Shown here in pieces: positions 51,883 through 60,931 of a stretch of 64,000 nucleotides of DNA; positions within the stretch are counted from its first letter, which is position 1, and each line of letters opens with the position of its first letter. Origin of the DNA: Nocardia pseudovaccinii NBRC 100343 (GTDB lineage Bacteria > Actinomycetota > Actinomycetes > Mycobacteriales > Mycobacteriaceae); assembly GCF_001613225.1 (NCBI RefSeq), contig NZ_BDBY01000026.1:1-64000 (forward strand), written 5' to 3'. The notes beneath the pieces are model-generated. The model was not told where the DNA came from, searched no databases, and saw nothing but the letters and a program-made list of their open reading frames with translations. The position numbers and the translations under genes are program-made.

Positions 51883-52130
51883 TCGGCGTGTTCCCCGGTC
51901 AGGGCACGGAGCAGTTCACGGGTGTAGCGCTCGGCGAGTAGCGGCAGGAAGTTGTCGATAGTGGCGTGGTCCGCGAGGTAGTCGTAAGCGGAGTACAGCC
52001 ACCGTTCGATCGCTTCGTCGCGGGTGCTGTCGAATTCGCGCTCCAGACGGCGCGCGGCAGCCTTCAGCGCGCACTGCTGGTCGAGGGATGGTTCGTGAAT
52101 GGGCGGGTGCGTAACAGGACCTTCGGTCAT
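51879..52130 (-). CDS. Small three-helix-bundle protein
   Basis: An 83-residue acidic protein. Three predicted helices, ALKAAARRLEREFDST, EAIERWLYSAYDYLAD and FLPLLAERYTRELLRALT, match the three-helix-bundle dimerisation domain found in short actinobacterial proteins. AGGAG precedes the ATG at 52130 by 7 nt, which fixes the start. Its stop overlaps the end of the convergent flavoprotein gene by 4 bp. Function unknown. Confidence 0.75.
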   Translation of the reverse strand: MTEGPVTHPPIHEPSLDQQCALKAAARRLEREFDSTRDEAIERWLYSAYDYLADHATIDNFLPLLAERYTRELLRALTGEHAD

Positions 52131-52299
52131 TGCGGACTCCTGGTCGGGAACCTTCAGTGCAAAGGATGCGGTCGAAACCGTGTCCACTCGATCGAGTACC
52201 CGATGGGTCGACGGCGACACCCGGGATACGTCATGGACGCACCCATAATCTCGCACTACCCTTTCGACATATGCCAATAGCCTCACGAAGGTGACCGGA

Positions 52300-52334
52300 A
52301 TGAGCGAGCGCAGCGACCGAACAACAGACACACG
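52300..52334. repeat. Dispersed intergenic element, copy 2 (5' part only)
   Basis: The first 35 bp or so match copy 1 at 20030 (ATGAGCGAGCGCAGCGA, CGAACAA, GACACA). Here it forms the first codons (MSERSDRTTDT) of the small gene rather than lying between genes. The hairpin and 3' part are absent. Confidence 0.55.
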
Positions 52335-52662
52335 CGAGAACCTGCTCTGGGTGCCCGATGCCTGCACATTGCCGACAGCGGAGCAGCCACTGCGCGTGGC
52401 CGAATTCACCGATCTCTTTGCGGCCGCGCTTCGTAGGGTCGAACGCATCGCCCCTACCCGCCTGCGGCTGGAACTGGCGGCATCGCACGAAGGCACGGCC
52501 CGCGACCTCGCCGCCAGCGAGAGCTCCTGCTGCGGATTCTTCGACTTCGATTTCGCCACGGCAGGCCCGGATGCCATCGCGATGGACATCGAAGTGCCCG
52601 CGAGCCGGGTCGACGTACTCGAGACGTTGGCGAACCACGCGACGGCCGCCCAAAGTAAGTAG
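52300..52662 (+). CDS. Small conserved protein with a double-Cys motif
   Basis: A 120-residue soluble protein. CTLPTAEQPLRVAEFTDLFA begins the conserved part; a second conserved block is LRLELAASHEGTARDLAASE followed by SSCCGFFDFDF, with two adjacent Cys. No known enzyme motif is present. The first about ten residues (MSERSDRTTD) derive from the dispersed repeat, so the start may be younger than the gene body. Similar proteins occur widely in actinobacteria near regulators; function not known to me. Confidence 0.7.
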   Translation: MSERSDRTTDTRENLLWVPDACTLPTAEQPLRVAEFTDLFAAALRRVERIAPTRLRLELAASHEGTARDLAASESSCCGFFDFDFATAGPDAIAMDIEVPASRVDVLETLANHATAAQSK

Positions 52663-52706
52663 AACAGGTTCTTGTCTGAGGCCCCGGCAAATGCCAAGCT
52701 GAACGG

Positions 52707-53183
52707 ATGGATCTCGCCGCCATCGAAGCCGTCCGCCAGCTCAAGTACCGCTACTTCCGGACCCTCGATCTCAAACAATGGGACGACTTCCGGGATACCC
52801 TCGCCGTCGACGTCGCCGGTCGCTACGGCACCCACGCCCTCGGTGAACCGCTGACCCTGGACGGTCGCGACGCGGTCACCGCATTCATGCGCGAGAACCT
52901 CGGCCCTTCCGTGGTCACCAGCCATATCGCGAACCATCCGGAGATCACCGTGGACGGCGAAACGGCGACGGGCTCATGGGCTTTCGAAGACACCGTGATC
53001 GCTACCGAATACGGCGTCCTCATCCGCGGCGCGGGCTACTACTCCGACACCTACCGACTCGATCCGGACGGTCACTGGCGCATCACCTCGACCAGTTACC
53101 AGCGCATCTACGAATCGATGCAGGCCCTCGCCGACACCCCCAGCTACCAACTGCTGACGAACATGTGGGCGACACAGAAGTAG
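52707..53183 (+). CDS. SnoaL-like (NTF2-fold) protein
   Basis: A 158-residue cone-fold protein with the SnoaL_4-type start AAIEAVRQLKYRYFRTLDLK, then VAGRYGTHALGEPLTLDGRD, SHIANHPEITVDGETATGSW and RLDPDGHWRITSTSYQRI. Members are isomerases, hydratases or dehydratases, often for polyketide or steroid substrates. No catalytic dyad can be named. Possibly cotranscribed with the gene 45 bp upstream. Confidence 0.85.
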   Translation: MDLAAIEAVRQLKYRYFRTLDLKQWDDFRDTLAVDVAGRYGTHALGEPLTLDGRDAVTAFMRENLGPSVVTSHIANHPEITVDGETATGSWAFEDTVIATEYGVLIRGAGYYSDTYRLDPDGHWRITSTSYQRIYESMQALADTPSYQLLTNMWATQK

Positions 53184-53261
53184 GACAGCGCGCCGGATTT
53201 GAGGCCACTATCTTCCCGGTGGCACTCGACCGGAGCCACAGCGGCGGCGGAGGGTGGGAAT

Positions 53262-54308
53262 ATGTCCTCCCTTGCGCCCGCTGAATTCACGACCGAGACC
53301 GCCTACCTGAACACCGCTTCGCACGGGTTGCCCGCCGCGCGAACATTGGCGGCACTGCAGGAGTTCAACGCGCTCTGGGCGGCGGGCCGTGCCGCACCGA
53401 CGACGCGGGATCATCTGGTACCCGAATTGCGGACCGGATTCGCGCGACTGCTGGCGGGCGCTTCGGCCGACGATATCGCGCTCGGCGGCACCGTCGCCGG
53501 GTTGATGGCGCCGGTGGTCGCCGCGCTGCCGCCGGGGGCGGAGGTACTGCTCGCGGAAGGCGAATTCTCCTCCGTCTCCATGCCTTTCGTACACCGCGGC
53601 GACCTGAATGTCCGGTTCGTGCCGTTGGAGCGCATCGCCGACGAGGTCCGGCCCGAGACCGCGTTGGTCGCGGTCAGCGTTGTCCAGTCGAAGGACGGTC
53701 GGACCGTCGATCTGCCGACGCTGCGCGCGGCAACTCTGGCGCACAACGCTCGACTGCTCGCCGATGCCACCCAGGCCGCAGGTTGGGTGCCGCTGCGTTT
53801 CGTCGACGCCGACTACTGGGTGTGCGCGACCTTCAAGTGGCTGATCGGTGCCCGCAGCGTGGCCTTCTTCGCCGCGCCGCCGGAAGCGGCCGCACAGCTG
53901 CGCCCGATCAGCCCCGGCTGGTATGCGGCGGCCGATCGCTGGGCCGAGCTGTACGAACCGATCGCGCTGCCGACCACCGCCCGGCGTTTCGATTCGACAC
54001 CGGACTGGCTCGGCGTCATCGCCGCATTGTCCGCACTGACCTTGATCGAAGAGCTGACCGTCGACAAGATCGGTGCGCACAACCGCGAACTCGCCACCCG
54101 ATTCCGAAACGGGTTGGTGGAGTTGGGGTTCCAGTCGGTGCCAGCGGATTCGGCGATCGTCGCCGTGTCGGGCGCGGGCGATGCGGCACCCCGATTGGAG
54201 GAGGCAGGCGTGCTCACCTCCGCCCGGGACGGCGGCCTTCGATTCTCGTTCCACCTCTACAACAGCGCCGCCGATGTGGACCGAGCGCTCGCCGCCCTCG
54301 CCCAGTAA
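53262..54308 (+). CDS. Class V aminotransferase / cysteine-desulfurase-fold enzyme
   Basis: PLP enzyme of 348 residues. YLNTASHGLPAARTLAAL, VSVVQSKDGRTVDLPTLRAA, LLADATQAAGWVPLRFVDAD (Asp contacting the PLP ring) and WVCATFKWLIGARSVAFF with the Schiff-base Lys identify it. There is no desulfurase Cys loop of the NifS kind. It resembles kynureninase/isopenicillin-epimerase-like proteins. GGAGGG lies before the ATG at 53262. Confidence 0.87.
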   Translation: MSSLAPAEFTTETAYLNTASHGLPAARTLAALQEFNALWAAGRAAPTTRDHLVPELRTGFARLLAGASADDIALGGTVAGLMAPVVAALPPGAEVLLAEGEFSSVSMPFVHRGDLNVRFVPLERIADEVRPETALVAVSVVQSKDGRTVDLPTLRAATLAHNARLLADATQAAGWVPLRFVDADYWVCATFKWLIGARSVAFFAAPPEAAAQLRPISPGWYAAADRWAELYEPIALPTTARRFDSTPDWLGVIAALSALTLIEELTVDKIGAHNRELATRFRNGLVELGFQSVPADSAIVAVSGAGDAAPRLEEAGVLTSARDGGLRFSFHLYNSAADVDRALAALAQ

Positions 54309-54387
54309 AGCGGCACACTGTCGAGCTTCGCATCCCTCCCGGGGGTGCGAAGCTGCTCGGAGGTAAGGCGACGCGATTCCCGGGTAG

Positions 54388-55461
54388 CTACGCCGGGCGA
54401 GAAGCGGGGGCGGTGATGAGCGGAAGGTCGAGGGCCGTGAGGATGCCCGGTGGTGCCTGCACCACGGCCGGGACGGCGTTGACGATGCGCATGGCAGTCG
54501 CCAGCAGGGTGGCGTGGTTGTGGTCGCCATTGCGGCTCGAGGTGACCAGATCCATGGCGTAGCTCGGCTCGCCGGTGATCTCGACGCGATAGGAGCCCTC
54601 GTGATGAGCGGGCTGCGGCCAATCGGGGCACAGATCGGAACGCAGGCGCGTGACGTGCTCCAGAACCGTCACGGGCTCGTCGCCGACCATCCCGCGAACC
54701 TCGAAACGCAGTGCCGCGGCCGTACCTTCGGCGATATGGCCGGTGGCGATATCGAAGGATTCGGGAGCGGGGATGCGCTCGTAGGTCTGGGTAACCGCGT
54801 CGAGGGTGACACCGATGCCCGCCGCCAACTGGCGCACGGTGCCGCCCCACGCGAGCGATAACACCCCGGGCTGCAACAACATCGGGATCTCGTCCAGCGG
54901 TTTGCCGAACCCCATGATGTCGAACATGACCTCGCGGTTGTCGTAACTGGCGTAGTCGACGATCTCCAGACACCGCAGTTGGTCGATGCGCAGGCAGGTG
55001 CCCGCGAGCGCGAGCGGCAGCAGATCATTGGCGAACCCGGGATCGATGCCGTTCACCCACAGCGACGAATTGCCCTGTGCCGCAGCCTCTTGGATCGGCT
55101 TCAGCAATTCGTCGGGCAGCACGCCGTACGGATACTGGAAGAACACCGGCGCGCACGCCACCACATTGATGCCCGCGCTGAGCAATCTGCGCAGATCCTC
55201 GACGGCCTCCAGCAGCCGATTGTCCGTCATCGAGCAGTAGACGACACAGTCGGGTTTCGCCGCCAGGATCGCCTCGGTGTCCGTCGTCGCGGTCACACCG
55301 ACCGGATCATCGAGTCCGGCAATGGTTCCCGCATCGAGCCCGTCCTTCTTCGGACCCGACACCCATACCCCGGCCAGCTCGAGATCCGGATTCACGATCA
55401 CACCGGCCAGCGCATGCGCACCGACATTCCCGGTGCCCCATTGGACTACGCGGTAGCTCAC
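54388..55461 (-). CDS. DapB-fold NAD(P)-dependent dehydrogenase
   Basis: A 357-residue protein of the dihydrodipicolinate-reductase-like group common in actinobacteria. YRVVQWGTGNVGAHALAGVI is the Rossmann motif, then ELAGVWVSGPKKDGLDAGTI, CVVYCSMTDNRLLEAVEDLR, LSAGINVVACAPVF and SLWVNGIDPGFANDLLPLAL. It may act as a 2,4-diaminopentanoate-dehydrogenase-type enzyme, but the substrate is unknown. GTG at 55461 with GAGG 7 nt upstream. Directly upstream lies the dispersed repeat copy 3. Confidence 0.87.
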   Translation of the reverse strand: MSYRVVQWGTGNVGAHALAGVIVNPDLELAGVWVSGPKKDGLDAGTIAGLDDPVGVTATTDTEAILAAKPDCVVYCSMTDNRLLEAVEDLRRLLSAGINVVACAPVFFQYPYGVLPDELLKPIQEAAAQGNSSLWVNGIDPGFANDLLPLALAGTCLRIDQLRCLEIVDYASYDNREVMFDIMGFGKPLDEIPMLLQPGVLSLAWGGTVRQLAAGIGVTLDAVTQTYERIPAPESFDIATGHIAEGTAAALRFEVRGMVGDEPVTVLEHVTRLRSDLCPDWPQPAHHEGSYRVEITGEPSYAMDLVTSSRNGDHNHATLLATAMRIVNAVPAVVQAPPGILTALDLPLITAPASRPA

Positions 55462-55541
55462 TACTCCACCTCGCTGACGCTCGGCTCCGCCGTGCGCCAC
55501 AGCGCACTGTGCTGATGGTTCACTCGCCGACGCTCGCTCAT
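55462..55541. repeat. Dispersed intergenic element, copy 3 (minus orientation)
   Basis: Read on the minus strand it begins ATGAGCGAGCGTCGGCGAG, has a perfect hairpin GTGCGC-N4-GCGCAC (55492-55507) and ends GAGCCGAGCGTCAGCGAGG just before the next start codon. Like copy 1 it supplies the TGA of the upstream gene (TCA TGA). The hairpin sequence differs from copy 1 but pairing is kept. Confidence 0.7.
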
Positions 55542-56332
55542 GACAGATCCGGAAGCGGGAGATCGAGATTCGGTGCGATCAGGCCGCCGTCGGGTTCGAG
55601 CACCTTGCCCGTGACGTACTTTCCGGCGGGCGACACCAGATACAGTGCGGCGGCGGCGATATCCTCGGGCTCGCCGATGCGGTGCAGCGGCGTCTTGGCC
55701 TCCAGCTCGGTGCGCATCGCATCATTGCCCGCCACGATCTCCAGCGCCGAGGTCAGAATCGACCCGGGCGCAATGGCATTCACCCGGATGCGCGGATTCA
55801 GGTCCATTGCCGCCAACCGGGTGTAATGCGCCAGTGCCGCTTTCGCCGTTCCGTAGGAGACGAAGGCGCGGCCGGGCAGGCGGCCCATGGTCGAGGTGAT
55901 ATTGAGAATCGAACCGCCACCGGCGGTTTCGAGGATCTTCGGCACCGCCGAACGTACCAGCGCATGCGCATTGGTGACGTTGAAGTTGAAGGCCTCGACC
56001 AGCGCATCCGGTGTCGTATCGAGCAGGGGGCACGGCAGCGCACCGCCGACATTGTTGACAACGATATCCAGCCGCCCGAAGCGTTCGACAGCCGCGGCGG
56101 CCAGCCCGGCGGTCGCCTCGATATCGCTGAGATCCGCGGGCACCACGTGGGCCTGACGCCCCGCCGCCGCTACCCGCTCGGCGACCTCGTCCAGCTGACT
56201 CTTGGTGCGGGACGCGATGACGACATCCGCGCCCGCCTCCGCGAAGGCCACCGCGATCGCCGCGCCGAGGCCGCGGCCCGCGCCGGTGACGACGGCGACC
56301 TGGCCGTCGATTCGGAATCTGTCCAGGATCAT
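55538..56332 (-). CDS. Short-chain dehydrogenase/reductase
   Basis: Classical SDR of 264 residues. [20 protein letters not shown] binds NAD(P); [15 protein letters not shown] and [13 protein letters not shown] carry the Asn, Ser, Tyr, Lys catalytic set; [11 protein letters not shown] and [11 protein letters not shown] are C-terminal. GGGAG is 5 nt before the ATG at 56332. It diverges from an IclR regulator, with two AATATT-centred operator-like sites between. Its stop codon is provided by the dispersed repeat. Confidence 0.92.
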   Translation of the reverse strand: MILDRFRIDGQVAVVTGAGRGLGAAIAVAFAEAGADVVIASRTKSQLDEVAERVAAAGRQAHVVPADLSDIEATAGLAAAAVERFGRLDIVVNNVGGALPCPLLDTTPDALVEAFNFNVTNAHALVRSAVPKILETAGGGSILNITSTMGRLPGRAFVSYGTAKAALAHYTRLAAMDLNPRIRVNAIAPGSILTSALEIVAGNDAMRTELEAKTPLHRIGEPEDIAAAALYLVSPAGKYVTGKVLEPDGGLIAPNLDLPLPDLS

Positions 56333-56345
56333 GAGAGCTCCCACT

Positions 56346-56382
56346 GTCGAATATTCGACGCTACACTGTCGTAATATTCGTC
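56346..56382. promoter_or_regulatory. Paired IclR-type operator sites
   Basis: GTCGAATATTCGAC (56346-56359) is a perfect 14-bp palindrome. GTCGTAATATTCGTC (56368-56382) is a relative with an extra T on each side. The centres are about two DNA turns apart, between the divergent SDR and iclR genes. Confidence 0.75.
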
Positions 56383-56422
56383 ATCGTAGAGCTGTCCCGC
56401 CGAGCCGCACAAGAGGTTGCAC

Positions 56423-57289
56423 ATGCCCGACCGGTCCCCGTCCCCGCCGACCCGCCGTGTCATCGACATCGTGTCGCTGCTCGCCGCGACGCCGGAGCCG
56501 ATCAGCGTCGCGGGCATTGCGGACCGGCTCGATATCGCCCGCGCGACCGCGACGGCGATTCTGGCCGAACTGGAATCGGCGGGCTGGGTGCGCCGCGACG
56601 CGAGCCGCGGATACGGTCTCGGTCCGACGCTGGCGAATCCGCACGGTCCCGCACTGCCGCACGCACTCGGCGATATCCTCGCCGAACTCACCGTGCGGAC
56701 CGGCTACGGCGCGACGCTGAGTCGTATCGAGCCCGATCACCTCACCGTGCTCGATGTGCGCCACGGACCCGAGCGCGTCGTCCCCGGCATACCCGTCGGC
56801 CATCGCATCCCGATGCAATTTCCGGCGGGGGCGAGCGTGATGCCGTGGCGTTCTGCGGCAGAGCAGAACACCTGGCTGGCCACCGCACCCGACTCGGATC
56901 GACGCGTCGCGAGCGGGCTGCTCGCGCTCGTGCGTGATCGCGGCGTTGCCCTGTTCCGCCCACGTACCGATGATGCGGGCACGGTCGAACTCCTCGCCGA
57001 CCTGCTCAGTGCGATGGGGACCGAACTCGTGCAGCCGCACCTGCGTACCCGCGCCCTGCGTCGCCTCGCGTTTCTCACCTCGCGGCCGTTCACCAAGGCA
57101 GAACTCGACTCCGACGCCGAACTCCCGCTGAGTTACCTCGCCGCACCGGTTTTCGATGCGAAACGTACTGCCACGTATGAAGTCCAATCGGGGCCGCTGC
57201 GGGCATCGACCACCAAATCCGAACGCGACGAATTCATCGGCGCCACAGTCGATATCGCTCGGGCGTTGACCGAAGCGTTGGCCTCCTGA
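56423..57289 (+). CDS. IclR-family transcriptional regulator
   Basis: A 288-residue regulator. Winged helix: RVIDIVSLLAATPEPISVAG, IADRLDIARATATAILAELE. The ligand domain is less typical (LDVRHGPERVVPGIPVGHRI, FPAGASVMPWRS). AAGAGG is 6 nt before the ATG. It diverges from the SDR; the TAXI transporter genes end convergently 1 bp after it. Confidence 0.85.
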   Translation: MPDRSPSPPTRRVIDIVSLLAATPEPISVAGIADRLDIARATATAILAELESAGWVRRDASRGYGLGPTLANPHGPALPHALGDILAELTVRTGYGATLSRIEPDHLTVLDVRHGPERVVPGIPVGHRIPMQFPAGASVMPWRSAAEQNTWLATAPDSDRRVASGLLALVRDRGVALFRPRTDDAGTVELLADLLSAMGTELVQPHLRTRALRRLAFLTSRPFTKAELDSDAELPLSYLAAPVFDAKRTATYEVQSGPLRASTTKSERDEFIGATVDIARALTEALAS

Positions 57290-57290
57290 G

Positions 57291-58286
57291 CTATTTCGTC
57301 AAGGCGTGCGCCGCACCGCGGTGCAGCGGCACCGGTGCGGTAATCGTCGCGGTATCGCGGCTGATCCCCTTCGCCGCCGAATTAGCCTGTTCCAGTTGGG
57401 TTTTGCGGTCGAACAGCGTCTTGGTGAGTATGCACGCCAGGTTCGCGTCCAGATCGTCGCGCACCAGCAACAGGTTCGGCACGACGATGGTCTTCACATC
57501 GGCCGACAGTCCGTAGACGGTGCCCGGAATCGTGCCTTCCTCGTAGACCGGGTTGACCGCGTGCATACTGCCGGTGAGTTCGGATATATCGAGGAAACGC
57601 ACCTTGCCCTTGTCGGAGGTCAGCAGATCGGTGATACCGGGTGTCGGCAGGCCGCCGGAGAAGAACATGGCGTCGATGGAACCGTCCTTCATACCGTCCA
57701 CCGTCTTGGTGAGATCCAGGCGCTGGGCCTCGATATCGTTGTCCGGGTTCAACCCCGCCGCCTGCAGTATCCGCTGGGCGATCACCTCGGTGCCGGACTT
57801 CGGCGAGCCGGTGGAGACCCGCTTACCGCGCAGATCGGCGACCGATTCGATATCGGCGCCTGCGCGCACGATCACCTGGGTGTAATTCGGATAGAGCCGC
57901 GAAAGCGCCTGCACCGGTTGCTTTTTGCCGTCGAAACCGGCATTGCCGAGCACCGCGTCGGCGGCGGTATCGGCGAGAGAGAATGCGACCTGATAGGTGC
58001 CTGCCACCAATTGCTGGATATTCTGCACCGACGCACCGGTTTCGGCCGCGGTCGCTTTCACCTTGCCGCCGGTCGCTTGTGAAATCTGGTCGGCGTAGGC
58101 ATTGCCGAGCGCGAAGTACACGCCGGTCGAATTGCCCGTCGCGATGCCGACGCGGGTCTCGCTTTTCACTTCGCAGGTAACCTCGCCGCCGGTGTCGGAC
58201 TGCGGTGTGTCGCGGCGGCCCCCGCATCCGGTCAGCAATCCGGCCGATACCACGGCGACAGCGAATCCTATGGCAACTCTTCTCAA
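57291..58286 (-). CDS. TAXI-family TRAP transporter solute-binding lipoprotein
   Basis: Substrate-binding component, 331 residues. RRVAIGFAVAVVSAGLLTGC is a lipoprotein signal (lipobox LTGC). ETRVGIATGNSTGVYFALGN and TAAETGASVQNIQQLVAGTY are typical TAXI motifs, as are LAGKRVSTGSPKSGTE-like DLRGKRVSTGSPKSGTE and the ADVKTIVVPNLLLVRDD segment. It starts at a TTG with AAGGAGG 5 nt upstream; the TTG overlaps the permease stop (TTGA). Substrates of this class are often dicarboxylates or glutamate, not determinable here. Confidence 0.92.
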   Translation of the reverse strand: MRRVAIGFAVAVVSAGLLTGCGGRRDTPQSDTGGEVTCEVKSETRVGIATGNSTGVYFALGNAYADQISQATGGKVKATAAETGASVQNIQQLVAGTYQVAFSLADTAADAVLGNAGFDGKKQPVQALSRLYPNYTQVIVRAGADIESVADLRGKRVSTGSPKSGTEVIAQRILQAAGLNPDNDIEAQRLDLTKTVDGMKDGSIDAMFFSGGLPTPGITDLLTSDKGKVRFLDISELTGSMHAVNPVYEEGTIPGTVYGLSADVKTIVVPNLLLVRDDLDANLACILTKTLFDRKTQLEQANSAAKGISRDTATITAPVPLHRGAAHALTK

Positions 58287-60346
58287 GTCGTCCTCCTTCG
58301 TGAGAGCAGAGTGACCCCGACGGCCGCGGTCAGCGCGGCCAGACCGACGACGAGCGCGCCGGGTTCCAGGTACAGCAGCGCCAGTCCGGCCACCGCGGCG
58401 AGCAGCCGGGACGGGATACCGGCCGGTCCGATGCCGAGGATCCAGCCGCCCGTCGCGGCGGCCAGAGCCGCAACGCCGACACCGGCCACGATCGTGGTCC
58501 ACAGCACACCGAGCACCGGCCCGTGCCCGAGCAGATATTCGCCGGGTCCGCTGAGCACGAACACGATCGGCACCAGGAAGGCGGGCAGCGCGTACTTCAG
58601 TGCCTGCCACATCGTCGGCACCGCACGCGCACCGGTGATGGCGGCCGCGCCCACGGCGGCCAGTGCGGTCGGTGGCGTCACCTCGGACAGCACCGAGTAG
58701 TAGAAGACGAACATTGCCGAGGCTGGCGGGGATACGTCGAGCGCGAGCAGCGCGGGACCGATGATCGCCCAGCCGATAATGAACGATGCGGTCACCGGAA
58801 CCGCGAGCCCGAGCAGCGCGAGTGCGATCGCGGCGAGCACCACGGTGCACGCCAACACGACGGTGTGGTTGTCCGACAACGCCTTTCCCGCACTCACCAG
58901 CAGCGATGCCAGCTGCGCGCCGAGTCCCGTCTTGGTGGCGATCGCGGTGATCACCCCCGCCGACGTGCACACCGCGACCACCGGCAGCGCCGAACGCACA
59001 CCGCTGCCGAGCATCTGGAAGATCCGTCGAGGTGAGCGGGCCTGGGCGCGGATGCGCGCATCGAGGAAGGCGAGCCCGAAAGCCAGTGCGGTGGCGTACA
59101 CCACGGCGCGCGCGGCGCTCACGCCGATCAGCAGCAGCACCACGATCGCGATCAAAGACAGGAAGTGGTAGCCGAATCGGGCCAGCAGTCGCCACACCGA
59201 GGTGGTGCTGATCTCGACCGACTCCGCGCCGAGCCGTCGCGCATCGATCTCGACCGCGAGCAGAATTCCCAAGTAGTACAGCAGCGTCGGGATCATCGCC
59301 CACCCGAGTACCGTCACATAGGAGACGTCGAGATATTCGGCGACGATGAACGCGGCCACACCCAGCGTCGGCGGTGACAGGATCGCGCCGACACCTGCCG
59401 CCGCGAGCACACCCGCCGCCTGTTCCGGCGGATATCCGGCGCGACGCAGGATCGGCCAGGTGACCGCACCGACGGTGACCGCGGTCGCGGTGCCCGATCC
59501 GGAGACGGTGCCGAGCAGGAATCCGGATGCGACGGTGGTGCGTCCGGCCGCGCCGCGCGAGCGGCGGAAGGCCGCGACGGACAGATCGACGAAGAACTGT
59601 GCCGCACCGGAGAATTCGAGTACGGCGCCGTAGAGGGTGAACAGCACGATATAACTGGCCGCGACATCCAGCGGCGTGCCGTAGAACCCGCTGCCGGAGT
59701 TGTAGAGCGCATCGATGATCTGCCCGAAGTCGAGTCCGGCGTGCGCGATGGTCCAGTGCTGCGGCAGGTATCCGCCGTAGTAGCCGTAGGCGATGAACAC
59801 CAGGCACACCGCGGGCAATACCCAGCCCGTGGTGCGCCGACAGGCCTCCAGCACCAACACCAGGAGCACGGTGCCCATGGCGATATCGACCGGATCGAAC
59901 AAACCCTGCCGGTCCAGGAATGCGTTGTACCCGCCCCCGCCGGACCCGATCACCATCGGCAGCACCGGATATAGGCACACCACCAGCGCGACTACGGCCG
60001 AAAACCAGTCGAACGGCCCAGGACCGTCGCGTCGATCGAACCATCGCAGCCCGGACCGATAGGCCAGGAACACCACCGGCAACGTCCCGGCCAGGAAGAT
60101 CACCAGGTAGTACTGACTCCCCTGCGCCAACGGCCGAAAGACCTGCCACAGCACCAGCAAAGCGACCGCGAACGCGGCCGTCGCCACCACCCACTCGGCC
60201 CATCCGCGCAGTATCCGCGCGGGCTTCTCCTCGTCGTCGACCTCGACCTTGTCCGGTACTGCCCGCTCCGGATCAATCCCGGGCCGCACGACCGGGCGGT
60301 CGGTGGGAGGCTCGGCTTCGAGATGAGCGTCCCGCATATCCGACAT
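58283..60346 (-). CDS. TRAP transporter fused permease (TAXI type)
   Basis: Fused small and large membrane subunits, 687 residues, with about 16-18 hydrophobic segments after a soluble acidic N-terminus of 45 residues. SGSGTATAVTVGAVTWPILR and ILSPPTLGVAAFIVAEYL lie in the large-subunit half, with a second GLAVPVTASFIIGWAIIGPA and SEVTPPTALAAVGAAAITGA repeat; both are DctM/TAXI signature regions. The transporter is driven by an ion gradient. It is translationally coupled to the binding protein. Confidence 0.92.
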   Translation of the reverse strand: MSDMRDAHLEAEPPTDRPVVRPGIDPERAVPDKVEVDDEEKPARILRGWAEWVVATAAFAVALLVLWQVFRPLAQGSQYYLVIFLAGTLPVVFLAYRSGLRWFDRRDGPGPFDWFSAVVALVVCLYPVLPMVIGSGGGGYNAFLDRQGLFDPVDIAMGTVLLVLVLEACRRTTGWVLPAVCLVFIAYGYYGGYLPQHWTIAHAGLDFGQIIDALYNSGSGFYGTPLDVAASYIVLFTLYGAVLEFSGAAQFFVDLSVAAFRRSRGAAGRTTVASGFLLGTVSGSGTATAVTVGAVTWPILRRAGYPPEQAAGVLAAAGVGAILSPPTLGVAAFIVAEYLDVSYVTVLGWAMIPTLLYYLGILLAVEIDARRLGAESVEISTTSVWRLLARFGYHFLSLIAIVVLLLIGVSAARAVVYATALAFGLAFLDARIRAQARSPRRIFQMLGSGVRSALPVVAVCTSAGVITAIATKTGLGAQLASLLVSAGKALSDNHTVVLACTVVLAAIALALLGLAVPVTASFIIGWAIIGPALLALDVSPPASAMFVFYYSVLSEVTPPTALAAVGAAAITGARAVPTMWQALKYALPAFLVPIVFVLSGPGEYLLGHGPVLGVLWTTIVAGVGVAALAAATGGWILGIGPAGIPSRLLAAVAGLALLYLEPGALVVGLAALTAAVGVTLLSRRRTT

Positions 60347-60432
60347 TGCGCGACACTATCAACGCACGACCGTCCGTATGCGGGTAACAAATATGTAGCC
60401 GAGAAAAGTAGAAAAGCGGTCGGTTTGTCGCC

Positions 60433-60849
60433 CTAAGCCGACCACGTCGCGCGCCCACCCAGCGGCAGCTTGTGCGCGATCACCCGCCGATACGAGATGC
60501 GCCAACCGGTTGCCGCACGCACGACCGTATCGTCGTATTCGACGCTGCCGCTGGTCCCGTCGGCATAGATCCCGATCCCCTTGGACCGCACCCGAACCGC
60601 GCCGTCCACCTCGGCGATGAGCACATTCGTTATGTGATGCCCGACCGGATTCCCATTGCCGAGCGCGACCGCGGCCTCCTGTAGGGCCGGAATCCCGTGT
60701 AGCTCACCGGCACCGATATCACTGAGGTCGTAGGTGATTTCCGCGGTGAACAGCTCATCCATCCGGTCGAGCTCGCCCGCGTCCATCAGATGACCGTGCA
60801 GCGCGATCAGGTCACCGATCTCGAACCGATCCTGCGCCGACAATGCCAT
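60433..60849 (-). CDS. SnoaL-like (NTF2-fold) protein
   Basis: A 138-residue protein: LSAQDRFEIGDLIALHGHLM, DAGELDRMDELFTAEITYDL, VGHHITNVLIAEVDGAVRVR, WRISYRRVIAHKLPLGG. This is the ring-hydroxylating-dioxygenase-beta/SnoaL_4 type cone fold. AGGAGG lies 5 nt before the ATG at 60849. Probable isomerase, hydratase or binding protein; substrate unknown. Confidence 0.85.
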   Translation of the reverse strand: MALSAQDRFEIGDLIALHGHLMDAGELDRMDELFTAEITYDLSDIGAGELHGIPALQEAAVALGNGNPVGHHITNVLIAEVDGAVRVRSKGIGIYADGTSGSVEYDDTVVRAATGWRISYRRVIAHKLPLGGRATWSA

Positions 60850-60931
60850 GAAAGCCTCCTGCCGCCCCAACTTTCCTGCCGAAGATGAGGCCTGGTCCGG
60901 TTATCCGCGACAGTAACGGACGAGCGACCGG

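Noticed and set aside
57291..60203. Very long minus-strand open frame of about 970 codons
   Set aside because: Only its last third is real (the solute-binding lipoprotein); the rest is an Arg/Ala/Gly-rich out-of-frame shadow of the TRAP permease.
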